The notes under the pieces: model-generated
The model's input: the letters and a program-made list of their open reading frames with translations, nothing else
The model's database searches: none
What the model was told of the DNA's origin: nothing
Made by a program: the position numbers and the translations under genes
Shown: positions 43,318-51,626 of the stretch, piece after piece
Numbering within the stretch: position 1 is the first letter of the stretch
Layout: each line of letters begins with the position of its first letter
Assembly: GCF_000177535.2 (NCBI RefSeq)
Contig: NC_015673.1
Span: forward strand, 744,001-808,000
Length of the DNA stretch: 64,000 nt
Origin: Corynebacterium resistens DSM 45100
Lineage (GTDB): Bacteria > Actinomycetota > Actinomycetes > Mycobacteriales > Mycobacteriaceae
Direction of reading: 5' to 3'

Positions 43318-44496
43318 TTAGATGTGGCCTTTTTGGATGCCGATTGAGTGTGTGTACTCGGTATCGATACCGTTGTCGTAGAGGGCTGGTTGTCCTGTTT
43401 CATAGTCGGCTTGGTTCTCGTTTCGGGTCAGGGTTGTAACTTTGGCGAGTTGGTTCTGGCCCCAGTTGGACTGTCTGGCGATTTCTATTGGATCGCCAGG
43501 CAGTTCCGTTTTCAGATACAGCCACCAATCCAGCATTTTGCGTTGGTGCTCACCGCGTCTGCCGCGATGAGTTCTTGCAAGGAGCTTCAGCTGGGCGTTG
43601 ATGCCGCCTTCAAGACTGTTGGTGGTGGATTTGATCCGGTGCGGCTCGAGCACACCTTTCGGGGGCTTGAGGTAGACAAACAGCAGGTCATTGCGCCACA
43701 GGTGGTTGAGACTGTTGTAGGCCTTGCGCACGTTGACATGGGTCCACACGAGTGTGTCTTTTGCTGTTTTCGGGTCTTTGACCTGTGTCTTTTCGTTGAG
43801 CCAATCCTTGTAGAGCGTGTGAAACTCTTGCAGTTGTGCACCCCATTGTGCAGCCTCGTCCAGGGTGGTGATGCGGGTGAGTTTCAGCGCGAGTCGGTAG
43901 ATGGTGCGGCCAGCATCAGTGCGTGGTCGTGAGGTGGTGTAGCGGCGTACTCTGCGTTGGGCGTGCACGAGGCAGCGTTGGATTTTGGTGTTTGGCCAGC
44001 ACGTTTTAATTGCGCTTGTGGCTCCTCGGCCACCGTCGATCACAGCGATCAACGGTGCTTCGATGCGCTCGAGCAGGCGCTTGTAGTCGTGTGTGGTTTC
44101 TTGTTTGCACCAGTGCCAGGCGATGACGTGGTCGAGCGTTGCCGCCACGATCAGACAGCCACCTGCGGTGTAGGTGCCGTCGATGAAGATCTGGTCGTAG
44201 ACCCTGCCTGTATGGCCGATGGTCGGGTCAGGCACGTCAACCAGCCAAAAGGCATCGAATTTGCGCTGCAGCGTACGTGTCGAGCAGCTCATGTTGCCGG
44301 CGATCGCCGCAAGACTGGTCCCGGCGGTCAGGTGCTGGATGAACGCACGAAATAGGGCTGCGTTGGTGATATCGCTGCGCTGCTTGGTCAGTGAAGCACC
44401 GCAGATTTTGCACCGCCACCGGGTCGTCCCGTTGCTGGTGGTGCCGTTTCGTTTCATATCGCCGCCACAATGGCAGCGTGGTCGGTTCTTTGGCAT
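43318..44496 (-). CDS. IS1249-like transposase, copy 2
   Basis: The predicted 392-residue protein is identical to that of copy 1: zinc ribbon from MPKNRPRCHCGGDMKRNGTT, helix-turn-helix, and the catalytic Asp residues in FIDGTYTAGG and AVIDGGRGA. It reads opposite to ndk, so read-through from ndk would produce antisense to this gene, since its terminator is split. The ATG at 44496 is preferred over the TTG at 44598, as for copy 1. Confidence 0.92.
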   Translation of the reverse strand: MPKNRPRCHCGGDMKRNGTTSNGTTRWRCKICGASLTKQRSDITNAALFRAFIQHLTAGTSLAAIAGNMSCSTRTLQRKFDAFWLVDVPDPTIGHTGRVYDQIFIDGTYTAGGCLIVAATLDHVIAWHWCKQETTHDYKRLLERIEAPLIAVIDGGRGATSAIKTCWPNTKIQRCLVHAQRRVRRYTTSRPRTDAGRTIYRLALKLTRITTLDEAAQWGAQLQEFHTLYKDWLNEKTQVKDPKTAKDTLVWTHVNVRKAYNSLNHLWRNDLLFVYLKPPKGVLEPHRIKSTTNSLEGGINAQLKLLARTHRGRRGEHQRKMLDWWLYLKTELPGDPIEIARQSNWGQNQLAKVTTLTRNENQADYETGQPALYDNGIDTEYTHSIGIQKGHI

Positions 44497-44565
44497 TGGG
44501 CAACCGAACCACCGCTCCGTAGCACACCATGGCAGCCACACCGGGGATTTTCGCAAGAGAGGGCC

Positions 44566-44590
44566 AATATATGCTTTTGGAGCATATATT
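44566..44590. repeat. conserved stem-loop in IS copy 2
   Basis: This is the same AATATATGCT/AGCATATATT hairpin as in copy 1, upstream of the transposase start. Confidence 0.8.
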
Positions 44591-44662
44591 TTCCGCAAAC
44601 GCGGAGTTCAGAGCATGAAAATCAACGATTCCGGACACACATTTTGTCGCTTAACCCGATCT

Positions 44663-44677
44663 GGAGTAGCGGGTTTT
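44663..44677 (+). terminator. right arm and T-tract of the split ndk terminator
   Basis: GGAGTAGCGGGT followed by TTTT is the partner of 43250-43261. Alone it cannot form the original hairpin. Confidence 0.85.
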
Positions 44678-44925
44678 CGCTGTCTGTGGTGGCCCTACTT
44701 AGATTGAATTAGCGTCTAAGTGGCGGTGAGGCTAAAGGAAACGAGGGCGAAGGGGTGGCTTCGGTTTGTGTCGCTTACGGGGTAAGGTAGGCAAGAATTG
44801 TTGAAAACTGTGCGGTGGTTCCTTTCATGTCCTATGCTTGATTCGGGTGGGGCGCCGAAAAATGGAGGTGGTGTGATCCTCCAGACGCCCTGCTCATTCA
44901 GAGTAATTTGCTATTTTGAAGAGAT

Positions 44926-45444
44926 GTGCAACGTGCGAAAAAAACCGTAGCGACTGTTGGGTTGTTTCTGCTTTGTTCAACACCGGCGTGGGCGCAGGCT
45001 GAACACGTGTCCGGTGGCCAAGCTGCAGAACTGAACAGTAATTCAACAAAACTCCAGGGCCATGCTTTCGTTTTTCAGGGTCCTGACGGAACCCGAACGA
45101 TTGACACCCAAGGCTCTCGTATCATCCCTAACTTGCTCCCAAGTGATCAGGTACATGTCGAAGGCAATGTCATCAACATTGTGAACGGGCAGGGGCGCTT
45201 GGTGGGAAGCAGCAAAGCCGATCTACCTGAGGGTCTGAAACTAAGATTGATCGATGGATTTGTCATTGCCACTGATGCGGATGGTATCAGTGCTCGGTGC
45301 ATCGCCAATAAATGGGTTGGCCTCGGTTTGAATGTCGTCGGAGACGCACTTGTTTGTGCCCCTTTCGGTGCAGCAACGGGTGGGGCTGGCGGTTTCGCAT
45401 GTGGTGCTGCAGTGGGTGCCGGTATCACTGCAGCGAGCTGCTAG
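44926..45444 (+). CDS. secreted precursor with Gly/Ala-rich four-Cys C-terminus, bacteriocin-like
   Basis: This 172-residue protein has a signal peptide (MQRAKKTVATVGLFLLCSTP, then AWAQA, a typical A-x-A cut). Residues about 40-118 form a soluble, beta-rich region (VFQGPDGTRTIDTQGSRII, then VHVEGNVINIVNGQGRLVGS). The last about 54 residues change character: ARCIANKWVGLGLNVVGDA, then LVCAPFGAATGGAGGFACGA and AVGAGITAASC. They are hydrophobic and glycine-zipper-like, with four Cys including the final residue. Exported hydrophobic peptides cut from such precursors are common bacteriocins (class II-like, SdpC-like or halocin-like). No named family is recognised. The GTG start has a weak upstream purine stretch. 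A small membrane-protein gene follows at once, as expected for immunity. Confidence 0.7.
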   Translation: MQRAKKTVATVGLFLLCSTPAWAQAEHVSGGQAAELNSNSTKLQGHAFVFQGPDGTRTIDTQGSRIIPNLLPSDQVHVEGNVINIVNGQGRLVGSSKADLPEGLKLRLIDGFVIATDADGISARCIANKWVGLGLNVVGDALVCAPFGAATGGAGGFACGAAVGAGITAASC

Positions 45445-45477
45445 TAACTATCAAGAAGGAATGTGTGCTTTTTGACT

Positions 45478-45783
45478 ATGACAACCCCAATCAAAACTCC
45501 ACTCGGGTTAGTGATGCCCGCCGTTGCCTACGCAGCTGTGGTGGCAGCTGCTATCACGGCAGGTACTGCTCTAGTTACAATTCAGATGGCATATCCCGTT
45601 TGGATATGGCCAATTTTCTTCCTCGTCATGTGGATGGCTACAGCTGGGTTCACCCGTGCTACCGCTAAGCCAGCTGCTGGCAGTAAAGCATGGCAGGTAA
45701 ATAATGTCCGGGCTCTGGGCTTTGCAATTCTAGGGGCGGTTCTGCTCGGTGCAGCTCTGACAGCTGCTTTCATCTTCGTTTAA
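45478..45783 (+). CDS. small membrane protein, candidate immunity partner
   Basis: This 101-residue protein has three or four membrane segments: about residues 10-30 (LVMPAVAYAAVVAAAITAGT), 34-57 (QMAYPVWIWPIFFLVMWMAT) and 80-101 (LGFAILGAVLLGAALTAAFI). It starts 33 bases after the secreted-precursor gene, so the two form an operon. SD AAGAAGGA (45453-45460) fits a start at TTG 45472 or ATG 45478; the GTG at 45463 is too close. Small multi-pass proteins directly downstream of hydrophobic bacteriocin genes are usually immunity proteins. That is inference, as no homologous immunity family is recognised. Confidence 0.65.
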   Translation: MTTPIKTPLGLVMPAVAYAAVVAAAITAGTALVTIQMAYPVWIWPIFFLVMWMATAGFTRATAKPAAGSKAWQVNNVRALGFAILGAVLLGAALTAAFIFV

Positions 45784-45850
45784 GGTAGTTCTTCGACGGC
45801 TTAATTTTCGTGGCCTGTCGGGTGCCTGTTCGACACAGCAGGTAGAGGCG

Positions 45851-46618
45851 CTACAGTTTCGCCATCACAGGCAGCCCCATGCTTTTCTTGAAATCCTCAC
45901 GCCCCTTTTCGGTCAGCGTCACCCAATTCACTCGGCCATCGTGGGACCGGAGTTCGCGGATGAGCACAGCCTCATTATTGGCAACCAAAGCGTTGAGTGC
46001 ATCCTTCGTCGCCGTTTCATTCATGCCGTATTCACCGACTGCTTCGGCCACAACATCGGTGCGCAACTGGTAACCACCGGGCACGATCTGATTGGCGTAC
46101 AGGAACGCGCGCATCCACTCCGCATCGCTGCGTAGACGAAGTGCACCGTCTTCTGGAATTTTGTCCACGACCTCATAGTGCACGGGGCGCCATGCCTGGG
46201 TGCGAATAGAAAACCACGTCACAATCATGGCAAGGCCGGCAAAAATGGCGGCGAAACCCCAGCTAGCGAAAAAGCTGGACAGATTCAAAGGAATGATGAT
46301 GAGCAAAAGCACCAATAGGGCGCGCCCTTCTTCCTTCCAACTCCACGGCGTACGGGCCAGCTCTGCATCGGTTTTCATCGGCGAGTAATCGTTACCGCGT
46401 CGCCCGGGCTTCCGAAGTAAAAACCACCACACCAATCCCAATGCCACAGCGAGCCCCAACAATGCCAATGTCGGCAAAGTTCCCTTCTGCGGCGCCGCTG
46501 CGACAAAAACCGCAAGGCCGGTGATTAGTGTCACTAATGCCACCGTGCCGGGGCCGGGACGAGTCTTAGACGCAAGGCTTACTAGAGCTTTCTTATCCAG
46601 AGCAGCGGGGGAATTCAT
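45851..46618 (-). CDS. membrane protein with C-terminal winged-helix-like domain
   Basis: This 255-residue protein starts MNSPAALDKKALVSLASKTR. Four membrane segments fall in two pairs (about residues 25-43 and 50-68; 99-116 and 121-139). The cytosolic C-terminus from residue 165 has a winged-helix-like pattern: LRTDVVAEAVGEYGMNETAT, then KDALNALVANNEAVLIREL and WVTLTEKGREDFKKSMG. It could be a membrane-bound regulator. No partner gene is obvious: it is convergent with the bacteriocin-like pair and divergent from rne. The family is not recognised beyond this. Confidence 0.7.
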   Translation of the reverse strand: MNSPAALDKKALVSLASKTRPGPGTVALVTLITGLAVFVAAAPQKGTLPTLALLGLAVALGLVWWFLLRKPGRRGNDYSPMKTDAELARTPWSWKEEGRALLVLLLIIIPLNLSSFFASWGFAAIFAGLAMIVTWFSIRTQAWRPVHYEVVDKIPEDGALRLRSDAEWMRAFLYANQIVPGGYQLRTDVVAEAVGEYGMNETATKDALNALVANNEAVLIRELRSHDGRVNWVTLTEKGREDFKKSMGLPVMAKL

Positions 46619-46782
46619 GTTCGCCATCGTAACAACTGCGGGCCCGCCTCATCGGCCTCGCCAACGTGATTGGTGAAGATGTATGACACAATAGATTGCA
46701 GGCCAGCACCGTCCACAACGATGATGCGACGGGGAATAAGCCGGCCGCGCAAACTTTATTACACAGCTTTACAAGGAGAATC

Positions 46783-49700
46783 GTGGCGAGTATCAGCCAG
46801 GAACTGGCAGCTAGTGCTGCCCAAATTAATACCGAGGAGTGGGGGCCTAAGGTTCGAATTCACCAGCTCGCTAAGCAGCTGGGTCTACGCGCCTCGGAAT
46901 TGCTTCCGCATATCGAATCCACTGGTATAGAGGGCAAGAAGGTTCAATCCTCCCTCACTAAGCAGGAAGCCACCGATGTTGTCAGGGCTTTGTCTTCGGG
47001 GGACGACGCCACATCGGGTTCGGCAACGCCATCTGCGGGGGAGGGGGCGTCGGATAAGAAAGGCAGCGTAGAGAACCCGGAGCAGAAAGCGAAGGCCCCG
47101 GCGAAGAAGCGGGCGCCCAAGCGCAGGGGGAAGAAGGCCGCGGAAGCGCAGCCGGAGCATTCCCAGGAGGTGCAGCCGGAAAATACTGAGGAAGTGCAGC
47201 CAGAGAAGGCCGAAGAATCCAAGAACGAAGAGCCTGCCAAGAAGGCCGAAGAATCCAAGAACGAAGAGCCTGCCAAGAAGGCCGAAGAAGCTAGAGCTGA
47301 AAAGCCCGCCAAGAAGACCGAGAAGACCGCCACAAAGAAGACTGCAAGGAAGTCGGCTAAGAAGGCGGAGACCGCGGCGAAGAACAAGGCTGCGGACGAG
47401 CCTGCGAAGAAGTCCGGCAAGAAGGCTGAAGCCAAATCGGAGCTGCAGGCTACAGGGGATCACGCTGAAACCAAACCTGAGCCGGCTGAGCATGCCGTAA
47501 CCGAAGCGATTGCTCCTCATTCCAGCAAAGTTGCGGCAGAGGAGGAAGACCAAACCGCGACCCGGCGCCGTCGTCGGGTGCGCCGGGTGGTGCGCCGTGT
47601 CGTTGGTCGTCCCGCGGGAGTTGCGACGGGCCAGACGGGTAAGGACAGCCAGGAGCAAGCAGAGACTGGGGGAGAAAAGCCCACCAAGGCCAACACCAAG
47701 GCCAAGGGCAAGAGCAAGAGTGAGGGCAAGGACAAAACTCAGCCGAAGGCAGACCAGCCTAAGCGCAAGGATGCTCAGGTAGAGCAGCCCGAGAAGCCGG
47801 CTGAGGAGTTGCACCCTGCAGAACGTCACGCATCCGATGTGGTGGATCAACCGGTGCGCCTTAAGGGGTCGACTCGTTTGGCATCGCAACGGCAATGGCG
47901 CCGTGAAAATCGCGAACGCAATCACACGATCAGCCGTTCGGCCTTTTTGGCCCGTCGCGAATCCGTTGAGCGCAAGATGGTGGTGCGCGATTCGCACCGT
48001 TCCGATCACCAGGGACTCACCACCCAAGTGGGTGTGGTGGAAGACGGGATGCTGGTAGAGCACTTCGTCACCAGCGAAACCCAACAGTCCATGGTCGGCA
48101 ATATCTACTTAGGTCGAGTGCAAAACGTGCTGTCCAGTATGGAAGCCGCTTTTGTCGATATCGGCACGGGGCGCAATGCCGTGCTCTATGCCGGAGAGAT
48201 GAACTGGCACTCGCCACATCTGCATTCCAAGAATCGCCGCATTGACCAGGCGCTGCGCGCGGGGGACCAGATCCTCGTGCAGGTCATCAAGGACCCCGTG
48301 GGGCACAAGGGTGCGCGGCTGAGCAACCGGGTGAGCTTCGCTGGTCGCTACTTGGTGTACTTCCCGGAAGGTACTACCGCCGGAATCTCCCGGAAGCTGC
48401 CAGAACCAGAGCGCAAGCGCTTGAAGGAAATTCTGGCGAACGTCATTCCTGGGGATGGCGGTGCCATCATCCGCACTGCTGCTGAAAATGTTCCTGAGGA
48501 GCAGATCGGTGAGGACGTCGCGCGTCTGCACTCGCTGTGGGAAAAAGTCAGCAAGGAAGAAAATAAGGCGCGCAGCCGGAAGGGCGCTAAACCCATCACG
48601 CTCTACGAAGAGCCAAACATGCTGGTCAAGGTTGTACGTGACATCTTCAATGAGGACTTTAAGGAACTCATCGTCGATGGTGCCAAGTCCTGGCAAGTGG
48701 TTCGCGACTACGTCGCACGCATGGCCCCAGACCTCCAGGATCGTTTGACGAAGTGGAACCCCAATAAGCATGAGGGCGAGGACGTTTTCGCGGCCATGCA
48801 CTTGGATGAACAGCTCACCAAAGCGCTATCGCGGAAGGTGTGGCTGCCTTCTGGTGGTTACCTGATCATTGACCCCACCGAGGCAATGACCGTCATCGAT
48901 GTCAATACGGGATCCTTCGTTGGCGCTGGTGGCAACCTCGAAGAGACCGTCACCCAGAATAATCTGGAAGCGGCCGAAGAAATCGTCCGTCAGATGCGCC
49001 TACGTGACTTGGGCGGCATGATTGTCGTGGACTTCATCGACATGGTTCTCGAGGAAAACCGGGACCTCGTTTTGCGGCGGTTGACCGAGTACCTTGGCCG
49101 TGACCGCACCCGACACAAGGTCAGTGAAGTTACTTCCTTGGGCTTGGTGCAGATGACCCGTAAGCGCCTGGGCACCGGCTTGCTGGAGACATTCTCCACC
49201 GTGTGTGCCGAGTGTGAGGGACGCGGTGTGATCATTCACTCCGATCCCGTGGAACAGGACTTCGATGAGGCACCGCGCCGAGATCACGGTGGCCGCAAGG
49301 ATCGTCAGCAAGCGCGCCGGGAACGGGCGACCCGCGAGAATATCCGCAAGGGCGCTGCTGAATCCACTGGTGACAATGCCGAGCACGACGATTCTGGCCA
49401 TGGCGGATCCTCACATCGTGGTAAGCGGCGCGCACCAGGCGGAGCTCACGGTGGGCACCGCGATAATGAAGCTGGTTCCGCGCGCTCCGAGCGGCGCAGG
49501 ACTGCTGCCCATCACGAGTCGGACCGGGCCGGATCTGCTCGTCGTCAACATGACAGCTCCGACCAGCAGTCACATGGTCAGGATTCCCCAGAGAACACAA
49601 AGACCACGGCGACCCGCCGGGTGCGCCGCCGGCGGGTGGTGCGCAGTATCAGCGAACCTCGCCATCAGTCGGAAAACCAGTCCGCTGACGAGGTGTTGAC

Positions 49701-50415
49701 TCACCGTCGTAATGAAAACCGCAAGGCACACTCCGACGACCGCACGCAGCGACGTCGGGGCCGCCAGCACGATCGCAATTCCGCGTCCATAGACGACATC
49801 GCCGCTTCGGCACTGCGCACCGCCAAGGCTGAGGATCCGGATGAGCCATCGGGTGCTGACTACATGCCAAACGATGGCTACGATCAGACTGCTGCACACA
49901 ACCAGCCCGATGAGCGCAACCAAGCTAGCGATGACAACCAAGGCCGTGGTCGGGTGGATACCCTGTCCGATAACGGTGGTCGGGAGGATACACAACCCGA
50001 CAAGAGGGCAGCACGTTCCCGAAGCTCCTCGCGTCGTCGCCGGATGCGCAGGGTGGTGCGTGCTCGTGCCATGCAGGCTGGTGATTCTGGAAACGATGAT
50101 GCTGGTCAGGGGCGTCGAAACGAAAAGCAGACCTATGAACAGGCCAAGGCTGAGTTCGATGCCTCGCCGCGGCGCAAGCGGCAGACCAGGGGCAACTCCC
50201 GCTCGGACGTGCCACCACGTCCGGAAGAGTTCGAGCAATCGGGGAAGGGTGCAGGCCAAGACCGAGGTAGCGACAAGCCAGCAGGTTCCACCCGCAGTAC
50301 TCGCCAGGTGCGGCAAACCCGTCAGGTGAAGCGGACGAATACAGCAATCAGCGGCACCGTATCCGGTGGGCGCGGCACCCGGCGTGTTCGTCGCGTAGTG
50401 CGGAAAACCACCTAA
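46783..50415 (+). CDS. rne: ribonuclease E/G family endoribonuclease
   Basis: This protein of about 1210 residues is the central endoribonuclease of mRNA and rRNA processing. An IF2-N-like region comes first (KVRIHQLAKQLGLRASELLP). A low-complexity region rich in Lys/Glu/Ala follows, with two tandem AEESKNEEPAKK units. The catalytic core has the S1 domain (GNIYLGRVQNVLSSMEAAFV), the DNase-I-like domain (DLGGMIVVDFIDMVLEENRD) and the Zn-link CAECEGRG. A long disordered C-terminus is rich in Arg. The Arg block T/S-RR-x-RR-x-RR occurs four times (before the core and three times after), probably binding RNA. The GTG at 46783 follows ACAAGGAGAATC. An upstream in-frame start at 46696 is less likely. 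Confidence 0.94.
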   Translation: MASISQELAASAAQINTEEWGPKVRIHQLAKQLGLRASELLPHIESTGIEGKKVQSSLTKQEATDVVRALSSGDDATSGSATPSAGEGASDKKGSVENPEQKAKAPAKKRAPKRRGKKAAEAQPEHSQEVQPENTEEVQPEKAEESKNEEPAKKAEESKNEEPAKKAEEARAEKPAKKTEKTATKKTARKSAKKAETAAKNKAADEPAKKSGKKAEAKSELQATGDHAETKPEPAEHAVTEAIAPHSSKVAAEEEDQTATRRRRRVRRVVRRVVGRPAGVATGQTGKDSQEQAETGGEKPTKANTKAKGKSKSEGKDKTQPKADQPKRKDAQVEQPEKPAEELHPAERHASDVVDQPVRLKGSTRLASQRQWRRENRERNHTISRSAFLARRESVERKMVVRDSHRSDHQGLTTQVGVVEDGMLVEHFVTSETQQSMVGNIYLGRVQNVLSSMEAAFVDIGTGRNAVLYAGEMNWHSPHLHSKNRRIDQALRAGDQILVQVIKDPVGHKGARLSNRVSFAGRYLVYFPEGTTAGISRKLPEPERKRLKEILANVIPGDGGAIIRTAAENVPEEQIGEDVARLHSLWEKVSKEENKARSRKGAKPITLYEEPNMLVKVVRDIFNEDFKELIVDGAKSWQVVRDYVARMAPDLQDRLTKWNPNKHEGEDVFAAMHLDEQLTKALSRKVWLPSGGYLIIDPTEAMTVIDVNTGSFVGAGGNLEETVTQNNLEAAEEIVRQMRLRDLGGMIVVDFIDMVLEENRDLVLRRLTEYLGRDRTRHKVSEVTSLGLVQMTRKRLGTGLLETFSTVCAECEGRGVIIHSDPVEQDFDEAPRRDHGGRKDRQQARRERATRENIRKGAAESTGDNAEHDDSGHGGSSHRGKRRAPGGAHGGHRDNEAGSARSERRRTAAHHESDRAGSARRQHDSSDQQSHGQDSPENTKTTATRRVRRRRVVRSISEPRHQSENQSADEVLTHRRNENRKAHSDDRTQRRRGRQHDRNSASIDDIAASALRTAKAEDPDEPSGADYMPNDGYDQTAAHNQPDERNQASDDNQGRGRVDTLSDNGGREDTQPDKRAARSRSSSRRRRMRRVVRARAMQAGDSGNDDAGQGRRNEKQTYEQAKAEFDASPRRKRQTRGNSRSDVPPRPEEFEQSGKGAGQDRGSDKPAGSTRSTRQVRQTRQVKRTNTAISGTVSGGRGTRRVRRVVRKTT
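47209..47280 (+). repeat. 36-nt tandem duplication in rne
   Basis: Two exact 36-base units (47209-47244 and 47245-47280) encode AEESKNEEPAKK twice in the low-complexity N-terminal region. Confidence 0.85.
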
Positions 50416-50424
50416 TTTGCCCAC

Positions 50425-50459
50425 GGGGATCCTCCACTGCCTGCGCGAGGAGGATCCCC
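50425..50459 (+). terminator. hairpin after rne
   Basis: GGGGATCCTCC and GGAGGATCCCC form a perfect 11-bp stem 10 bases after the rne stop. No T-tract follows, so termination is likely but not certain. Confidence 0.6.
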
Positions 50460-50781
50460 AAGGTCGGCCAGTAGACCGCAAAGTGTTTTCGGGCGAGGCT
50501 CGTTGGTGAGCTTGTTGGGGCGCATGTGAAACCACATTTAGGTGATTTTGTTTCCGGCCTTTTTAGGGGTAGTCTTGAGCAGTCGCTGTTCAATTGTGAG
50601 GTGACTCGTGCAGTCATGCGCAAGTCTGCCCAGCTAGCAGCCCTGTTTGAAATCGGGGTTGACCAATTGAACGCAGTGAAAGCAATAAGTCCAGTCAGGG
50701 TGCTTCTGCTCGTGCCATTGTCGTTAGGTGCGACCGCGGGGGCTGCCTGAACCGAGTAGAGAAATAAAGGGGTAGCCCTAC
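50460..50781. other. leader region of the rplU-rpmA operon
   Basis: There is no gene in this stretch. A frame from 50526 is open for 74 codons, but it lacks an RBS and resembles non-coding sequence. TTGACC (50660-50665) with AATAAG about 19 bases later is a possible promoter. AAATAAAGGGG just before 50782 is the rplU ribosome binding site. I recognise no known ribosomal-protein leader motif. Confidence 0.45.
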
Positions 50782-51084
50782 ATGTACGCGATCGTCAAGA
50801 CCGGCGGAAAGCAGTACAAGGTTGCCGAAGGTGACCTCGTCAAGGTCGAGAAGATCGAGGGTGAGCCAGGTTCTTCCGTGGCTCTCACCCCGGTTCTCGT
50901 CGTCGACGGCGCAAACGTCACCACCGGTGACAAGCTCGCTTCCGCAAGCGTCAACGCAGAAATCGTAGAGCACGTCCGTGGCAAGAAGATCCGCGGCATG
51001 CACTACCGCAACAAGACCGGATACAAGCGCCGCTTCGGCCACCGTCAGGCCCTCACGGTCCTGAAGGTCACCGGTATCAAGTAA
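50782..51084 (+). CDS. rplU: 50S ribosomal protein L21
   Basis: This 100-residue L21 starts [40 protein letters not shown] followed by [13 protein letters not shown] is the conserved rRNA-binding end. It is the first gene of the rplU-rpmA pair, with rpmA 40 bases downstream and GGAGGGAG between. Confidence 0.97.
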   Translation: MYAIVKTGGKQYKVAEGDLVKVEKIEGEPGSSVALTPVLVVDGANVTTGDKLASASVNAEIVEHVRGKKIRGMHYRNKTGYKRRFGHRQALTVLKVTGIK

Positions 51085-51124
51085 ACTACCGAGACACTGA
51101 TCTTCCTTAAGGAGGGAGAGACCA

Positions 51125-51391
51125 ATGGCACACAAGAAGGGTGCATCCAGCTCTAACAACGGTCGTGATTCCGAGTCCAAGCGTCTCGGTGTGAAGCGAT
51201 TCGGTGGTCAGCAGGTTAAGGCCGGCGAGATCCTGATCCGTCAGCGTGGAACCTCTTTCCACCCAGGTGAGAACGTTGGCCGTGGCGGCGACGACACACT
51301 GTTCGCCCTCAAGGCTGGTGCTGTTAAGTTCTCCACCAAGCGCAACCGTCGCATGGTGAACATCGTTGAGAACGAGACCGTCGAGGCCTAA
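51125..51391 (+). CDS. rpmA: 50S ribosomal protein L27
   Basis: This 88-residue L27 starts [20 protein letters not shown]; this N-terminal tail reaches the peptidyl transferase centre. [20 protein letters not shown] and [20 protein letters not shown] are family signatures. The N-terminus is mature-like, with no cleavable Firmicutes leader. It is the second gene of the rplU-rpmA operon, ended by a strong terminator. Confidence 0.97.
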   Translation: MAHKKGASSSNNGRDSESKRLGVKRFGGQQVKAGEILIRQRGTSFHPGENVGRGGDDTLFALKAGAVKFSTKRNRRMVNIVENETVEA

Positions 51392-51462
51392 CTTTTCCTC
51401 CACGGTTTAGGCAGTTTCCGGGTTGCGCTGATACCTAGCGCTCCGAACGCCTCACCATTTAG

Positions 51463-51546
51463 GCCCCGCGACCGCTGCCCGTTTGTCCTCACGCCCATTA
51501 TTGTGGGTGGCTGAGGAAGGCGGACACTGTCGCGGGGCTTTTCTCT
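51463..51546 (+). terminator. branched Rho-independent terminator between rpmA and obgE
   Basis: The outer stem GCCCCGCGAC/GTCGCGGGGC encloses a second hairpin (TCCTCA...TGAGGA) and is followed by TTTTCTC. Confidence 0.88.
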
Positions 51547-51626
51547 TTTATTTACCGACGCCACCATGTGCGGCACGGCAACGCCAACAACCGGGCGAAA
51601 CATTTTTAACCGAAAGGACCACCTCA

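Larger units (their letters stand above)
43273..44657 (-). mobile_element. IS1249-like element, copy 2, intact
   Basis: This 1385-bp element has the same terminal repeats and the same predicted transposase as copy 1. The 8-bp target duplication is GATCTGGA (43265-43272 and 44658-44665). It is in the same orientation as copy 1, 16 kb away. Having its own duplication shows that it inserted independently. The predicted-protein identity between copies points to recent transposition. Confidence 0.95.
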
